34,588 nucleotides of DNA from UBA9732 sp963599445 (GCA_963599445.1 CAVBWZ010000021.1:1-34588); one strand, 5' to 3'. Numbered from the stretch's first letter, positions 1-9,649 are shown. The notes: a model not told the origin generated them from the letters alone. Program-made: numbers and translations.

Positions 1-427
1 TCAATGTCAGAATAGCATCGTCTGCCGTAGCTGTGGACATCCTACTTTTTCAATCGTCCACTGAAAGGAAAAACTCCTTTCTCCTATTGACCAACAAAAA
101 TTCGGAAGAACCTAGATTGGCACAAAATCCACTGTAATGACGAAATTCTTGGATTTTGTGGAAGATTTTCCACTTCTGGTGCAGAAAATACGTTTTCAGT
201 GGAAGACCCTCATTTTTTTTGTACTCTTTTTGGCGAAAACAGCTGTTTGACTTCCTGGGCGTTTGGTTGTCTGTGTGTTTTGCATAAAAACGGAAAAAAC
301 ACCTTTTTATGCAATGGAAGTTTAATGATTCAAAGAAAATGCTGTTTTTATTAAATGTTCTGGAGGAACTTTTGCGCAACCAACGTGCGAAAGTGGTTGC
401 GCGGATGCAACGTTCAAGGACATCGGT
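1..427. other. Intergenic region, no convincing gene
   Basis: No reading frame here has a plausible ribosome binding site or recognisable protein, and the sequence is AT-rich with many homopolymer runs. It holds three small inverted repeats: GAAAGGA/TCCTTTC at 63-81 (5-nt loop), GTGGAA/TTCCAC at 158-173 (4-nt loop), and a 9-bp stem at 374-402 that is listed separately. The left neighbour is outside the window, so part of this may be its promoter or 3' end. Confidence 0.6.
374..402 (-). terminator. Hairpin just after the first MATE gene, possible terminator
   Basis: GCGCAACCA (374-382) and TGGTTGCGC (394-402) form a perfect 9-bp stem with an 11-nt loop, about 25 nt past the stop codon of the minus-strand MATE gene. 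A U-tract is missing on either strand, so it is not a textbook intrinsic terminator. It may protect the 3' end or assist factor-dependent termination. Confidence 0.4.
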
Positions 428-1825
428 CTAATCAAGCGAGCGCAGGGCCTTCTTGAATTGGGAGGCGAAGAGGATGGAGCAGAAGGCCACCGAGAGGATG
501 TCGGCGATGGGTTCTGCGAGGAAGACCGCGAGGACTTGGTTGGAGAGCAGGGCGGGCATGATGTAGATGAGGGGGATGAGGAGGATTATCTTTCTCATGC
601 AGGCGACCATGATGGAGGATTTTGCGTAGCCTATGGAGGTGAACGTGGTCTGGCAGGCCATCTGAATGGAGAAAAGGCCTGTGATTGCCATGTAGATTCT
701 TAGCATGGGCGCGGTGTAGGAGACCAAGCCTTCTACGTCTGTGAAGATGCGTGCGAATATCTGTGGGAAGGCCATGACGCAGAGCCAAAGCGTGAATGCG
801 TATATGGCGTTTACCTTGACGAGCAGACCAAAGGCTTTCTTGACGCGGTCCTTGTTGCGGGCTCCAAAGTTGTAGCTGATTATTGGCTGCGTGCCCTGTC
901 CAAGTCCGCTGAGAGGGAGCATTGCGAACTGCATGACGCTTGAGCATATGGTCATGGCTCCAACGGCCAAGTCGCCGCCGTATTTGAGAAGCGAGGAGTT
1001 GAAGCATATGGATATGATGCTCTCCGTGCTCTGCATTATGAAGGCGGCAAGGCCAAGGGTGATGACGGGGACGACCACAGATGACTGCAGTCTCAGGTTC
1101 TCCTTTCTCATGTGCAGAGTGGTTTTCTTTCCAAACAGGAACGAGACTATCCATGCGGCGGAGAGAGCCTGGGAGATTATGGTTGCAAGGGCCGCTCCTT
1201 TGACGCCCATTCCAAAGGTGTAGATGAAGATTGGGTCGAGCACTATGTTGCTGACGGCTCCGACTATGATTGTGACCATGCTTGTGGTTGCAAAGCCTTG
1301 GGTAGTTATGAACATGTTCATCCCAAGGGAGAACTGCACGAAGAGGGTTCCCAGTGAGTAGACCTTCATGTAGTCCACTGCGTAGGGAATCGTGTTCTGG
1401 GAGGCCCCAAACAGAAGGAGTATTGGCTCGCAGAAGACGTAGATCAACACTGTGAGTACGATGGATATGATGATTTGGAGTGTGAAGCAGTTGCCCATTA
1501 TGAGCTCGGCCTGCCGGTTGTCTCCGCGGCCCATCGCTATGGAGGCCCTTGGTGCTCCGCCGCTTCCAACCAGCGCGGCGAATGCAGATACTATGAGGAT
1601 GATTGGAAGGCATACTCCAACGCCGGTGAGGGCCAACGCGCCCGTCTCTGGAATGTGTCCTATGTATATGCGGTCCACGATGTTGTAGAGCATGTTTATG
1701 AGTTGCGCCACAACCGTTGGAAGGGCGAGCTTTGCCATTAGCTTTCCTACCGGTTCCTCTGCAAGGAAGCTTCTATCCTGGTTTCCATTTTGATTTGCGT
1801 GATTTCCGTGCTGACTCATCTGCAT
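428..1825 (-). CDS. MATE family efflux transporter
   Basis: This is a 465-residue integral membrane protein of the multidrug and toxin extrusion (MATE/NorM, DinF-like) family, which couples export of cationic or organic compounds to a Na+ or H+ gradient. The N-terminal half carries the family signature around GKLMAKLALPTVVAQLINMLY and then NIVDRIYIGH. About twelve hydrophobic segments are arranged as two repeated halves, and the length matches the usual 440-480. The ATG at 1825 is followed by an in-frame ATG at 1819. Neither has a clear Shine-Dalgarno sequence, so the start is uncertain by two residues and the message may be leaderless. The gene stands alone and is divergent from dnaE. Its substrate cannot be read from sequence. 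A second, only distantly similar MATE gene lies at 29863-31278. Confidence 0.93.
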   Translation of the reverse strand: MQMSQHGNHANQNGNQDRSFLAEEPVGKLMAKLALPTVVAQLINMLYNIVDRIYIGHIPETGALALTGVGVCLPIILIVSAFAALVGSGGAPRASIAMGRGDNRQAELIMGNCFTLQIIISIVLTVLIYVFCEPILLLFGASQNTIPYAVDYMKVYSLGTLFVQFSLGMNMFITTQGFATTSMVTIIVGAVSNIVLDPIFIYTFGMGVKGAALATIISQALSAAWIVSFLFGKKTTLHMRKENLRLQSSVVVPVITLGLAAFIMQSTESIISICFNSSLLKYGGDLAVGAMTICSSVMQFAMLPLSGLGQGTQPIISYNFGARNKDRVKKAFGLLVKVNAIYAFTLWLCVMAFPQIFARIFTDVEGLVSYTAPMLRIYMAITGLFSIQMACQTTFTSIGYAKSSIMVACMRKIILLIPLIYIMPALLSNQVLAVFLAEPIADILSVAFCSILFASQFKKALRSLD

Positions 1826-1884
1826 GGTGTAAAACTATCCCAACCGTTCTGAATTGGCAACACCAATCGGTGGCATGAATCTGT

Positions 1885-1904
1885 GCAGAAAGAGGTTTTT
1901 CTGC
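1885..1904. promoter_or_regulatory. Inverted repeat between the MATE gene and dnaE
   Basis: GCAGAAA (1885-1891) and TTTCTGC (1898-1904) make a 7-bp stem with a 6-nt loop in the divergent intergenic region, about 85 nt before the dnaE start. It could be an operator or a leader hairpin. No known regulator binding site was recognised. Confidence 0.3.
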
Positions 1905-1987
1905 TAAATTGGAATGTGAGGCTTTTCCACGGTGAGATTGAAACTGGGATTGGACAGGAATGGAACCGGGAGCTTCAAGGAGACCAG

Positions 1988-4900
1988 ATGACGGAATTCG
2001 TACACCTCCACAACCATACGGACTATTCTTTGCTTGACGGAGCCGCTTCGTGCTCGAAGTACGTTGCAAAGGCCAAGGAGCTTGGCATGAAGGCCCTTGC
2101 CATAACGGACCACGGCAACATGTTTGGCGTCATGGAGTTCTACAAGGCCTGCAACGATGCGGGTATACAGCCCATCCCTGGGTGCGAGTTCTACATCTCT
2201 CCAGCCGGCAGGGCCAACAAGGACCCGGGCAACCGCTACTACCATCTCATCCTCCTTGCAATGAACGACAAGGGCTACCACAACCTCATGGAGCTCAACA
2301 GCATCTCGTACCTTGAAGGCTTCTACTACAAGCCAAGGATAGACGAGGAGGCCCTCAAGGAGCACAGCGAGGGGCTCATTTGCATGTCGGCCTGCCTTGC
2401 GGGGGAGATTCCACAGAAGCTCCTGAACGACTACATGGACGAAGCCTACGAGAAGGCCAAATGGTACAAGGAGCTCTTTGGCGACAGGTACTACATAGAG
2501 ATACAGAACCACTTCATCCCTGAGGAGACCACGGTCCTTCCAAGGCTTGTGAAACTGGCAAGGGACCTGGACATCCCAATCGTGGCCACCAACGACATAC
2601 ACTACATTGAGAAGTCCGACCACAACGCACACGATATCCTGCTTTGCATAGGAACCGTGAAAAAGAAGTCCGATACAGACAGAATGAGGTTCCAAACCGA
2701 GGAATTCTACATGAAGAGCGGAGACGAGATGGCCGACCTCTTCTCCAAATACCCCGATGCCATTGAGAATACGGTCAAGATAGCCGAGCGCTGCAATTTC
2801 AAGATAGAATTCCCAGGCCCTCTGCTTCCAAGCGTAGACGTCCCTCCCGAGTACAAGGATACCAAGGAGTATCTGACTGCGCTTTCGTGGCAGGGTCTTG
2901 AAAGACGCTACCCCGGATACAAGGACAATCCGGAGCAGCGCAAGGTCCTTGAGGAAAGGCTCAACTACGAGCTGAGCGTCATCCTGAGGATGGGGTTCGA
3001 CGGCTACTACCTCATAGTGCGCGACTACATCTACTGGGCCAAGACCCACGATGTACCTGTAGGGGCAGGAAGAGGCTCCGGTGCAGGCTCGCTTGTAGCC
3101 TACTGCGTGGATATCACGAACGTGGACCCTATAGCCCACGACCTGCTGTTCGAGAGGTTCCTCAACCCTTCAAGAGTCTCTCTTCCTGATTTTGACATAG
3201 ACTTCTGCTTCGAAGGACGCCAGAGCGTCATAGACTATGTGACTGACCACTACGGGGTGGACCGTGTGGGCCAGATAGCCACGTTTGGAACCCTCAAGGC
3301 CAAGGCCGTTGTAAAGGACGTGGCCAGAGTCCTTGACATACCTTTCGATGAGTCCAACCGCATAACCAAGTTCATATTGGACGTTCTTCCAGATGAGGCC
3401 AAGGAGGCCCATGTATCGTCGCTTCTGGAGTGGTCGATACGCACTTCCCCTGAACTTCAGGAGGTGAGGGACAGAGGCGGTGTATACGAAGAGCTCTTTG
3501 ACGTTTCGCTAAGGCTTGAGAACCTTGCCCGCCACGTGTCCACGCACGCCTGCGGCGTTGTCATTGGAAAGACGGCCCTCAAGGACTATGTGCCGCTCTA
3601 TCGTGATCCAAAGACGGGCGGCATCTCCACTCAGTACACGATGACGTTCCTTGAGCAGTGCGGACTTGTCAAGATGGACTTCTTGGGTCTCAAGACGCTC
3701 ACTCTCCTTAGGAATACGGTAAGGCTCATACACAAGAAGGATCCATCGTTCGACCTCGAAAAGGTTCCGGACGATGACAAGGAGACCTTCGCCATGCTGT
3801 CCAAAGGTGACAGCATGATGGTGTTCCAGCTTGAAAGTCCGGGAATGCAGAAGAACCTGAGATTGCTCGAACCTACGAGGTTCGACGAGCTGGACGCAAT
3901 GGTATCGCTCTACCGCCCGGGCCCAATGCAGTACATCCCGCAGTACATAGACTCCAAGCAGGGCAGGCACCCCGTCGTGTATCCTGACCCGGACCTGGTG
4001 GACCTTCTCAAGCCGACCTATGGCGTCATCGTCTATCAGGAGCAGGTCATGCGTGTAGCCCAGATCATTGCGGGTTTCTCGCTTGCAGAAGCAGACACCC
4101 TGCGAAAGATAATGGGAAAGAAGAAGAAGAAGGAGATGCCGGCCCAAAGGGAGAAGTTCATAGCCGGAGCCGTGGCGATGGGCAGGGACGCCCAGCATGC
4201 AGCTGACATCTTCACGATGCTCGAGCCTTTCGCAAGCTACGGATTCAACAAGAGCCACAGTGTGTGCTACACGCTTCTCGCATACAGGACGGCATACCTC
4301 AAATGCCACTACAAGGCGGAGTTCATGGCCGCCAACCTCACCAACGAGATAGGATCCGGCGACAAGTACAAGGAATACCTTGACTACGTGAAGAGCATTG
4401 GCATCAAGATCCTTCCACCAAGCATCAACGACTCCGAGACATACTTCAACGTCGTCAATGGAGAGCTCATATACGGGCTTGCAGGCATAAAGGGCGTTGG
4501 TGCCACGACCGTGCAGGCCATCCTGGACGAAAGGCACGAAAACGGGCCGTATACCGATTTCCTTGACTTCGTCCGCCGTAGCGACCCAAAGGTATTGAAT
4601 TCAGGCGTTCTGGACGGACTCATCAACGCCGGGGCCTTCGATTCGTTTGGCTACAACCGCCCAACATTGATCGCCAACTACAACGATGCCATAAAGTCCG
4701 TCAAGGAGGACAAGGAGGCCCAGACCTTTGGCCAGAACCTGCTCTTCGATGCTGCAGAGGAGGGAACCTCCAGCTTTGAGATGAAGACCATGCCTGACTA
4801 TGACTTCATGGAGAAGCTTGAAATAGAGAAGTCCTACCTTGGATTCTACGTCTCGGGTCATCCCCTTGATAGGTACAAGGCCTGCTGGGACGCCTGCGTG

Positions 4901-5461
4901 AGGCTTGACCTCTCCAAGCCGGACCGCATACGCGAGGGGGTGAAGTACGACTTCATTGGAATGGTATCCGAGATGCGTGAGATCACGACCAAGACCGGCT
5001 CCAAGATGGGGCACATCTCAATAGAGGACTACAACGGCAAGGTGGATGTCACGGTGTTCCCCAAACAGTGGGCGTTGTGCTCCATGGGCGTTGCGCTTGG
5101 AAAGATAATTGGGGTGCATGGAAGCTTCAAGACATACAACGACAAGCTTGGATTCAGTGCAGACAGCGTCTTTGGAGATCCAATGCAGATGAAGCCCTCG
5201 CGTGCTGTGAGGGTGTGCCTTGAGCTTGACCAGAGCCAGAGCGGAAGAAGCGCCATAAAGGAGATTCGCAGCGTATGCTCAAAGCACAGGGGCACTGCGG
5301 AGCTCATGTTCGTCGTCTATCCAAACGTTGGGGACGACGGAAACCTTGAAGGACGTCCCCGCAGGGTAGTCGCCGACCAAAGGTTCAATGTGGACGGCTC
5401 TCCTGAGCTCATGGAGGCATTGAAGGAATGCCAGAGCGTGCACGATGTGTACGCCGAATGA
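1988..5461 (+). CDS. dnaE: DNA polymerase III subunit alpha
   Basis: This is the catalytic alpha subunit of the replicative DNA polymerase III, about 1157 residues, which matches the DnaE1 class. The N-terminal PHP domain begins at residue 4 with HLHNHTDYS and continues to ITDHGN. The polymerase core has PVGAGRGSGAGS near residue 360 and the catalytic PDFDIDF at 400-406, where D401 and D403 are metal ligands. YGFNKSHSVCY lies in the fingers/thumb region, helix-hairpin-helix text follows near GLAGIKGVGATT, and a C-terminal OB fold spans GMVSEMREITTK to VDVTVFP. The frame is open for 35 codons upstream, but ATG 1988 is chosen because AAGGAG at 1977-1982 sits 5 nt before it and the PHP domain starts there. 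No PolC-style exonuclease domain is present. yggT follows 49 nt downstream, so the two may be cotranscribed. Confidence 0.97.
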   Translation: MTEFVHLHNHTDYSLLDGAASCSKYVAKAKELGMKALAITDHGNMFGVMEFYKACNDAGIQPIPGCEFYISPAGRANKDPGNRYYHLILLAMNDKGYHNLMELNSISYLEGFYYKPRIDEEALKEHSEGLICMSACLAGEIPQKLLNDYMDEAYEKAKWYKELFGDRYYIEIQNHFIPEETTVLPRLVKLARDLDIPIVATNDIHYIEKSDHNAHDILLCIGTVKKKSDTDRMRFQTEEFYMKSGDEMADLFSKYPDAIENTVKIAERCNFKIEFPGPLLPSVDVPPEYKDTKEYLTALSWQGLERRYPGYKDNPEQRKVLEERLNYELSVILRMGFDGYYLIVRDYIYWAKTHDVPVGAGRGSGAGSLVAYCVDITNVDPIAHDLLFERFLNPSRVSLPDFDIDFCFEGRQSVIDYVTDHYGVDRVGQIATFGTLKAKAVVKDVARVLDIPFDESNRITKFILDVLPDEAKEAHVSSLLEWSIRTSPELQEVRDRGGVYEELFDVSLRLENLARHVSTHACGVVIGKTALKDYVPLYRDPKTGGISTQYTMTFLEQCGLVKMDFLGLKTLTLLRNTVRLIHKKDPSFDLEKVPDDDKETFAMLSKGDSMMVFQLESPGMQKNLRLLEPTRFDELDAMVSLYRPGPMQYIPQYIDSKQGRHPVVYPDPDLVDLLKPTYGVIVYQEQVMRVAQIIAGFSLAEADTLRKIMGKKKKKEMPAQREKFIAGAVAMGRDAQHAADIFTMLEPFASYGFNKSHSVCYTLLAYRTAYLKCHYKAEFMAANLTNEIGSGDKYKEYLDYVKSIGIKILPPSINDSETYFNVVNGELIYGLAGIKGVGATTVQAILDERHENGPYTDFLDFVRRSDPKVLNSGVLDGLINAGAFDSFGYNRPTLIANYNDAIKSVKEDKEAQTFGQNLLFDAAEEGTSSFEMKTMPDYDFMEKLEIEKSYLGFYVSGHPLDRYKACWDACVRLDLSKPDRIREGVKYDFIGMVSEMREITTKTGSKMGHISIEDYNGKVDVTVFPKQWALCSMGVALGKIIGVHGSFKTYNDKLGFSADSVFGDPMQMKPSRAVRVCLELDQSQSGRSAIKEIRSVCSKHRGTAELMFVVYPNVGDDGNLEGRPRRVVADQRFNVDGSPELMEALKECQSVHDVYAE

Positions 5462-5510
5462 TTCGTTTTGAACTGCAGCTGTTGTGCGCTGTAGTTTCTG
5501 GAGGGGCTTT

Positions 5511-6185
5511 ATGGAGTTCTTCAAAGGGATTTGCTCTTTTCTTGCAGGCGTGCTTGGCCTGTATTCGTTCCTCATAGTCGTGAGGATAATCCTTTCGTGG
5601 GTCGTTGGATTCAGCAGGATGAACGGCTGGCGCAGCGGCTATGGCGGCTACGGCTACACAAGCGGCAATGGTGCCAATGGTGGGCCGTCCGGAGTGGAGA
5701 AGGTCTCCGATTTCCTGGGTCGTATCGTGGACCCCTACTTGAACCTGTTCAAGGGAATCACGTCCCTTCGCCGTTCAAGGGTGGACTTCACGCCTGTCGT
5801 GGCCCTCATAGTCCTCAATCTCATACAGAGCCTCTTGGAGATGGTGGCTCAGACGGGAAGGGTCTCCATAGGTGTCATTCTTGCCATTGCGGTGCAGGGG
5901 CTTTGGAGCTCGTTGTTCGCATACCTCTTCGTATTCCTCCTGATTCTGCTCGTTGTTCGCTACTTCCTTGGTCGCAGCCCATCGTACAAGGCTCAGAACT
6001 GGGTCAATGCAATAGATCCAATACTCGATAGCCCAGTGAAGAGGGTATACAAGCTTTTCTTTCGCAAGAATGCCAATCCAGACGATCAAAAGCTTGTTCT
6101 TGCTTCAATAGTATTCTACCTGGTCGTATTCATAGCCTTGAAGGTGGGCATTGGGTTCCTCGTGGATTTCCTTGTGTCCATCTAG
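5511..6185 (+). CDS. YggT family membrane protein
   Basis: This is a 224-residue membrane protein of the YggT family (PF02325), whose members often carry two copies of a short hydrophobic module and are linked to osmotic tolerance or membrane and division processes in other bacteria. Hydrophobic segments lie near the N-terminus (LAGVLGLYSFLIVVRIILSW), in the middle and at the C-terminus. The phrase DFLGRIVDPYLNLFKGI and the later NAIDPILDSPVKRVYKLFF are the two copies of the family's D-P...R/Y motif. An unusual Gly/Tyr/Asn-rich insert (residues about 40-62) separates the first helix from the first motif. ATG 5511 follows GGAGGGG at 5500-5506. recG starts 44 nt later, so dnaE, yggT and recG may form one unit. 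The biochemical role is unknown. Confidence 0.8.
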   Translation: MEFFKGICSFLAGVLGLYSFLIVVRIILSWVVGFSRMNGWRSGYGGYGYTSGNGANGGPSGVEKVSDFLGRIVDPYLNLFKGITSLRRSRVDFTPVVALIVLNLIQSLLEMVAQTGRVSIGVILAIAVQGLWSSLFAYLFVFLLILLVVRYFLGRSPSYKAQNWVNAIDPILDSPVKRVYKLFFRKNANPDDQKLVLASIVFYLVVFIALKVGIGFLVDFLVSI

Positions 6186-6229
6186 AGCTCCTTCGTGGAT
6201 GAAAATTGGAGAAGATTGGAGGAAGAGCC

Positions 6230-8299
6230 GTGTTCGTTGGAAGCCTTTCGCAGAGCGTTGGAGAACTCACGGGAGTTGGAAAGAAGACCCTTGCGGACTA
6301 TTCCAACATTGGAGTGTCCACGTTCTGCGACCTTCTCTCCATGATGCCACGTGGCTATGAGGACCGCAGCCAACGCATAGGGATAGGTGAAGCTCCGGAC
6401 GGGAGCTGGGTCAACACCGTAGTGAGGGTGGAGAGCGTTGGGACCTTTGGTAGGGGCCGTAAGGATGTGAAGATCGTCGTAAGGGATCAGATGAGCGGAC
6501 ACAAGGCGTTTCTCATGGGGTTCAACAGAACATACCTTGCGAAGACCGTATTCCCCAGTTCCTTCTACCACCTCTATGCAAACGTTGGGAAATATGGGAC
6601 ATCCCTGCAGTCCACGCAGTTCGAGCTCGCTCCCATGAGGGAGGACGAAGTCTACAACGAGGCTGCGGTCGCAATCGCCTTGGACGGGGGAATCCTTCCT
6701 GTGTACAGTCTGTCGGGCTCGCTTACGCAAAAAAACATAAGACGTGACGTGAAGGCCGTCCTCGCAATGTATGCAGACAGGATAGAGGAAGAGCTTCCAC
6801 GCTCATTGATCGAGAAGTATGGCTTCATGCCCTTGGGGCAGGCCTTCAGGGAGATCCATTTCCCTTCCAGCGAGAAGAACCTGAAGGCCGCACGGAGGAC
6901 GCTTGCATTCAGGGAGGTCTTCTACCTTCAGCTTGAGGCCAAGAGAAGGCCTTCTGTGGACATGGCGGCTCCACGTATTCCTATCCCTGCTGGAATAGAC
7001 CAGGTGGAGGCGCATTTCATAGCATCCTTGCCGTTCTCCCTTACGGACGACCAGGCCAAGGTCCTTGATGAGATTCGAAGCGACATGGCTGGAGATGCAA
7101 GCATGAATCGGCTCCTCCAAGGGGACGTTGGTTCTGGAAAGACGCTGGTGGCATGGGTGAGCGCCCTCCATGTGGCAAGCCAAGGGTATCAGATCGCGTT
7201 CATGGCTCCAACGGAGCTTCTGGCAAGGCAGCACGCACAGGTTGCGGATGCGTTTTTCAAGGACATCGGTCTGAGAATAGCCTACCTTGACGGTGAGGTG
7301 CACGGGCGGCCGCGTGAGGCTCTCTTGAAGGAACTGGCCTGCGGGAACATAGACCTTCTCATTGGGACGCATGCGCTTTTCTCCAGGGATGTCGTCTACA
7401 GGAACCTACGCTATGTCGTGATAGACGAGCAGCACCGGTTTGGCGTGGAACAGAGGGAGGCTCTCCTTTCCAAGGGTGTCGACCCAGATGTGCTTCTCAT
7501 GACGGCAACCCCAATTCCCCGGACCCTTGCACTTACGGTGTTCGGAAACCTCAACGTCTCCACCATAAGGACCATGCCAAAGGGGCGTCTTCCAATCGTG
7601 ACGTACCTTGTGGACGAGTCGAGAAGGGATGACATGTACAATGCCGTTGGGGTGGAGATGAAGCGGGGGCATCAGGCCTATTTCGTGTACCCTCGCATAG
7701 ACGACGAGGGTGGCTCCGACCTGCGCGATGTGCAGACCATGTACGATTTCCTGTCCCGTGTGAAATATCCGCCGTTCCGTGGGGCTTTGATCCACAGCCG
7801 CCTGCCGGAGGACGAAAAGCTTTCCATCCTTGACGCCTTCTCACGGGGTGACTTGGATTATCTTGTTTCCACATCTGTAGTTGAGGTTGGAATAGACGTG
7901 CCAAACGCCACGTGCATGGTGGTGGAGCACTCGGAGATGTTCGGCCTTTCCGCATTGCACCAGCTGCGTGGAAGGGTGGGTCGCAGCAACCTCCAAAGCT
8001 GGTGCTTCCTTGCATACGAGCCCTCCATCTCAGACGATGGGAAGAAGCGCCTTGCAGTCCTCAAACGCACCAACGACGGCTTTGAAATTGCAGAGGAGGA
8101 CCTGAAGATCCGCGGTCCAGGCGAACTGGCCGGCCTACGACAAAGCGGCTTCATGCACCTCAAATACGCCAACCTTGAGACCGATGTCTCCATGATGGCC
8201 GCTGCAAGGGCCGAAGTCTCCGCCATTTTGGAACGGGACCCTGGGCTCCTTGAGCTCGACAACTGCGTGATACGCAAGGTCCTTGGGTCAAGGGCTTGA
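6230..8299 (+). CDS. recG: ATP-dependent DNA helicase RecG
   Basis: RecG is a superfamily 2 helicase that remodels stalled replication forks and Holliday junctions. The N-terminal wedge/OB domain covers roughly residues 1-230. The helicase core has Walker A GDVGSGKT (298-305), the RecG-type DEQH box followed by RFGVEQRE (399-409), MTATPIPRTLAL, and C-terminal SVVEVGIDVPNAT, HQLRGRVGRS and the RecG-specific EEDLKIRGPGELAG. Length is 689 residues, as expected. The frame is open back to a TTG at 6206, but GTG 6230 is preferred because GGAGG at 6218-6222 is spaced 7 nt before it, and the protein then begins at the expected SLSQSVGELTGVGKK region. It is the last gene before the insert-like segment at 8365-9649. 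Confidence 0.96.
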   Translation: MFVGSLSQSVGELTGVGKKTLADYSNIGVSTFCDLLSMMPRGYEDRSQRIGIGEAPDGSWVNTVVRVESVGTFGRGRKDVKIVVRDQMSGHKAFLMGFNRTYLAKTVFPSSFYHLYANVGKYGTSLQSTQFELAPMREDEVYNEAAVAIALDGGILPVYSLSGSLTQKNIRRDVKAVLAMYADRIEEELPRSLIEKYGFMPLGQAFREIHFPSSEKNLKAARRTLAFREVFYLQLEAKRRPSVDMAAPRIPIPAGIDQVEAHFIASLPFSLTDDQAKVLDEIRSDMAGDASMNRLLQGDVGSGKTLVAWVSALHVASQGYQIAFMAPTELLARQHAQVADAFFKDIGLRIAYLDGEVHGRPREALLKELACGNIDLLIGTHALFSRDVVYRNLRYVVIDEQHRFGVEQREALLSKGVDPDVLLMTATPIPRTLALTVFGNLNVSTIRTMPKGRLPIVTYLVDESRRDDMYNAVGVEMKRGHQAYFVYPRIDDEGGSDLRDVQTMYDFLSRVKYPPFRGALIHSRLPEDEKLSILDAFSRGDLDYLVSTSVVEVGIDVPNATCMVVEHSEMFGLSALHQLRGRVGRSNLQSWCFLAYEPSISDDGKKRLAVLKRTNDGFEIAEEDLKIRGPGELAGLRQSGFMHLKYANLETDVSMMAAARAEVSAILERDPGLLELDNCVIRKVLGSRA

Positions 8300-8364
8300 A
8301 TTCTTCCAACTGCTGTGTGAGAATGTAGTTGGGTAAGGTCTTGCGGAGTGGACATGGAGGTGCC

Positions 8365-8592
8365 ATGTCTATGTCCTATGAAAACGACTATCAGATGCGT
8401 TTCGTCTCCATTGGTTTGGAGGAGGGGCTCCTCAGAGGGGAGGCTAGGGCTTTGTGCAATGTTGCCAGGCGAATGAAGGCGCTTGGAATATCGAAGCATG
8501 CAATAGCCACCTGTCTTGGGGTTGATGATTCCTCTGTGGACCGCCTTGTACGAGGCAATTCCCTTTGCGACGATTTCGTGGAGCTTGAGTGA
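8365..8592 (+). CDS. Short ORF resembling the C-terminal tail of Rpn/PD-(D/E)XK family proteins
   Basis: This is a small protein of 75 residues (73 if the second ATG at 8371 is used). GGAGG at 8356-8360 precedes it. The text GLEEGLLRGEARAL, then VARRMKALGISKHAIATCLGV and DSSVDRLVR, resembles the C-terminal tail of Rpn/PD-(D/E)XK transposase-like nucleases, where G-E-A-R-G type repeats are followed by a small helical module resembling a helix-turn-helix. The nuclease domain itself is absent upstream: recG ends 65 nt before. It is therefore either a remnant of such a gene or a small independent DNA-binding protein. The DUF1016 gene begins one base after its stop, which suggests translational coupling. 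The family call is from pattern memory. Confidence 0.5.
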   Translation: MSMSYENDYQMRFVSIGLEEGLLRGEARALCNVARRMKALGISKHAIATCLGVDDSSVDRLVRGNSLCDDFVELE

Positions 8593-8593
8593 A

Positions 8594-9649
8594 ATGTTGA
8601 CCTCATATGAATTAACCCACATCGTTGGACAGATTAAAGCCATTCTCTGCGAAGCTCGCAGCAATGTCGTCAACCAAGTGAACAGCGAGCTTCTGAAGGC
8701 CTATTGGAATATCGGACGTATCGTCTGCGAATATGAACAATCTGTGCCGGAAAGAGCGGATTATGGAAAGCAGACAATGAGAAATCTGTCAAAGGAATTG
8801 ACTCGTGAGTTTGGCAAAGGCTTTTCAGTATCCAATTTGCAGTTCATGAGACGGTTCTTCCAGACATACTCAATTCAACAGACGGCGTCTGTTAAATTGG
8901 GGTGGTCCCACTACTGCGAACTTCTGACAATCACGGATTCCGACAAACGCAGTTTCTATGAGAAAGAGGCCATAAATGCGAATTGGTCCGTCCGTGAACT
9001 GAAAAGGCAGATTGACAGCTCTTTGTTCGAACGGTTGATTCTGTCCAGAGGAGAATCAAACAAGGAACAGGTCTTGGCTTTGGCTATGAAAGGCAACGAC
9101 GTTGCCAAACCTTCCGATATCATCAAAGACCCGTATGTCTTCGAGTTCTTAGGATTTCCTGAAAACAAGCCCATTATGGAGAAAGACCTCGAAAAGGCTT
9201 TGCTTCGACAGTTGGAGGATTTCCTTCTTGAATTGGGTAGAGGGTTCATGTTCGTTGGAACACAGCAAAGGATTACGATAAACAATACACACTACTATGT
9301 TGACATGGTCTTCTACAACAAAATCCTTCATGCCTATGTGCTAATTGAACTTAAAACGACAAAGTTGACGCCTGAAGCAGCTGGACAAATCAACATGTAT
9401 CTGAACTACTACGCTGCAGAGGTCAATGATGAAGGTGACAACCCTCCAATAGGAATCATCCTTTGTACGGAGAAGAATGAAGTTTCGGCCGAATACGCTT
9501 TGGGTGGTCTTTCAAACAATGTTTTTGCGTCCCGATACGTTCTTTACATGCCAAACAAGGATCTTCTTGTCGAACAAGTCGAGGACTTTTTGGGAAAATG
9601 GTACGGAAAAGGGGAATCAGAGGAAAATGAACCTAAGGGAAATGTCTAG
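8594..9649 (+). CDS. DUF1016 (YhcG) family PD-(D/E)XK nuclease
   Basis: This 351-residue protein matches the YhcG/DUF1016 family, a two-domain group of predicted nucleases common in genomic islands and near restriction-modification systems. The N-terminal helical domain includes LLKAYWNIGRIV (34-45), YGKQTMRNLSKEL and the SNLQFMRRFF motif (80-89). The C-terminal PD-(D/E)XK nuclease fold has VDMVFYN with D237, IELKTTK with E252 and K254, and a following Q265 in AAGQINMYLNYY. The catalytic set therefore looks intact. No restriction-modification genes are nearby. Base composition is visibly more AT-rich than in the flanking recG and xdh genes, which suggests horizontal acquisition. ATG 8594 follows the previous stop by one base. 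Its biological target is unknown. Confidence 0.9.
   Translation: MLTSYELTHIVGQIKAILCEARSNVVNQVNSELLKAYWNIGRIVCEYEQSVPERADYGKQTMRNLSKELTREFGKGFSVSNLQFMRRFFQTYSIQQTASVKLGWSHYCELLTITDSDKRSFYEKEAINANWSVRELKRQIDSSLFERLILSRGESNKEQVLALAMKGNDVAKPSDIIKDPYVFEFLGFPENKPIMEKDLEKALLRQLEDFLLELGRGFMFVGTQQRITINNTHYYVDMVFYNKILHAYVLIELKTTKLTPEAAGQINMYLNYYAAEVNDEGDNPPIGIILCTEKNEVSAEYALGGLSNNVFASRYVLYMPNKDLLVEQVEDFLGKWYGKGESEENEPKGNV

Noticed and set aside
50..379. Minus-strand frame of about 109 codons at the left edge
   Set aside because: It has no ribosome binding site, a Phe/Lys-rich composition matching the AT-rich background, and no recognisable family.
1904..3139. Long reverse frame of 411 codons inside dnaE
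   Set aside because: It lies antisense to a fully convincing DnaE coding region. Long antisense frames are expected from the biased codon use here, and its protein has no family character.
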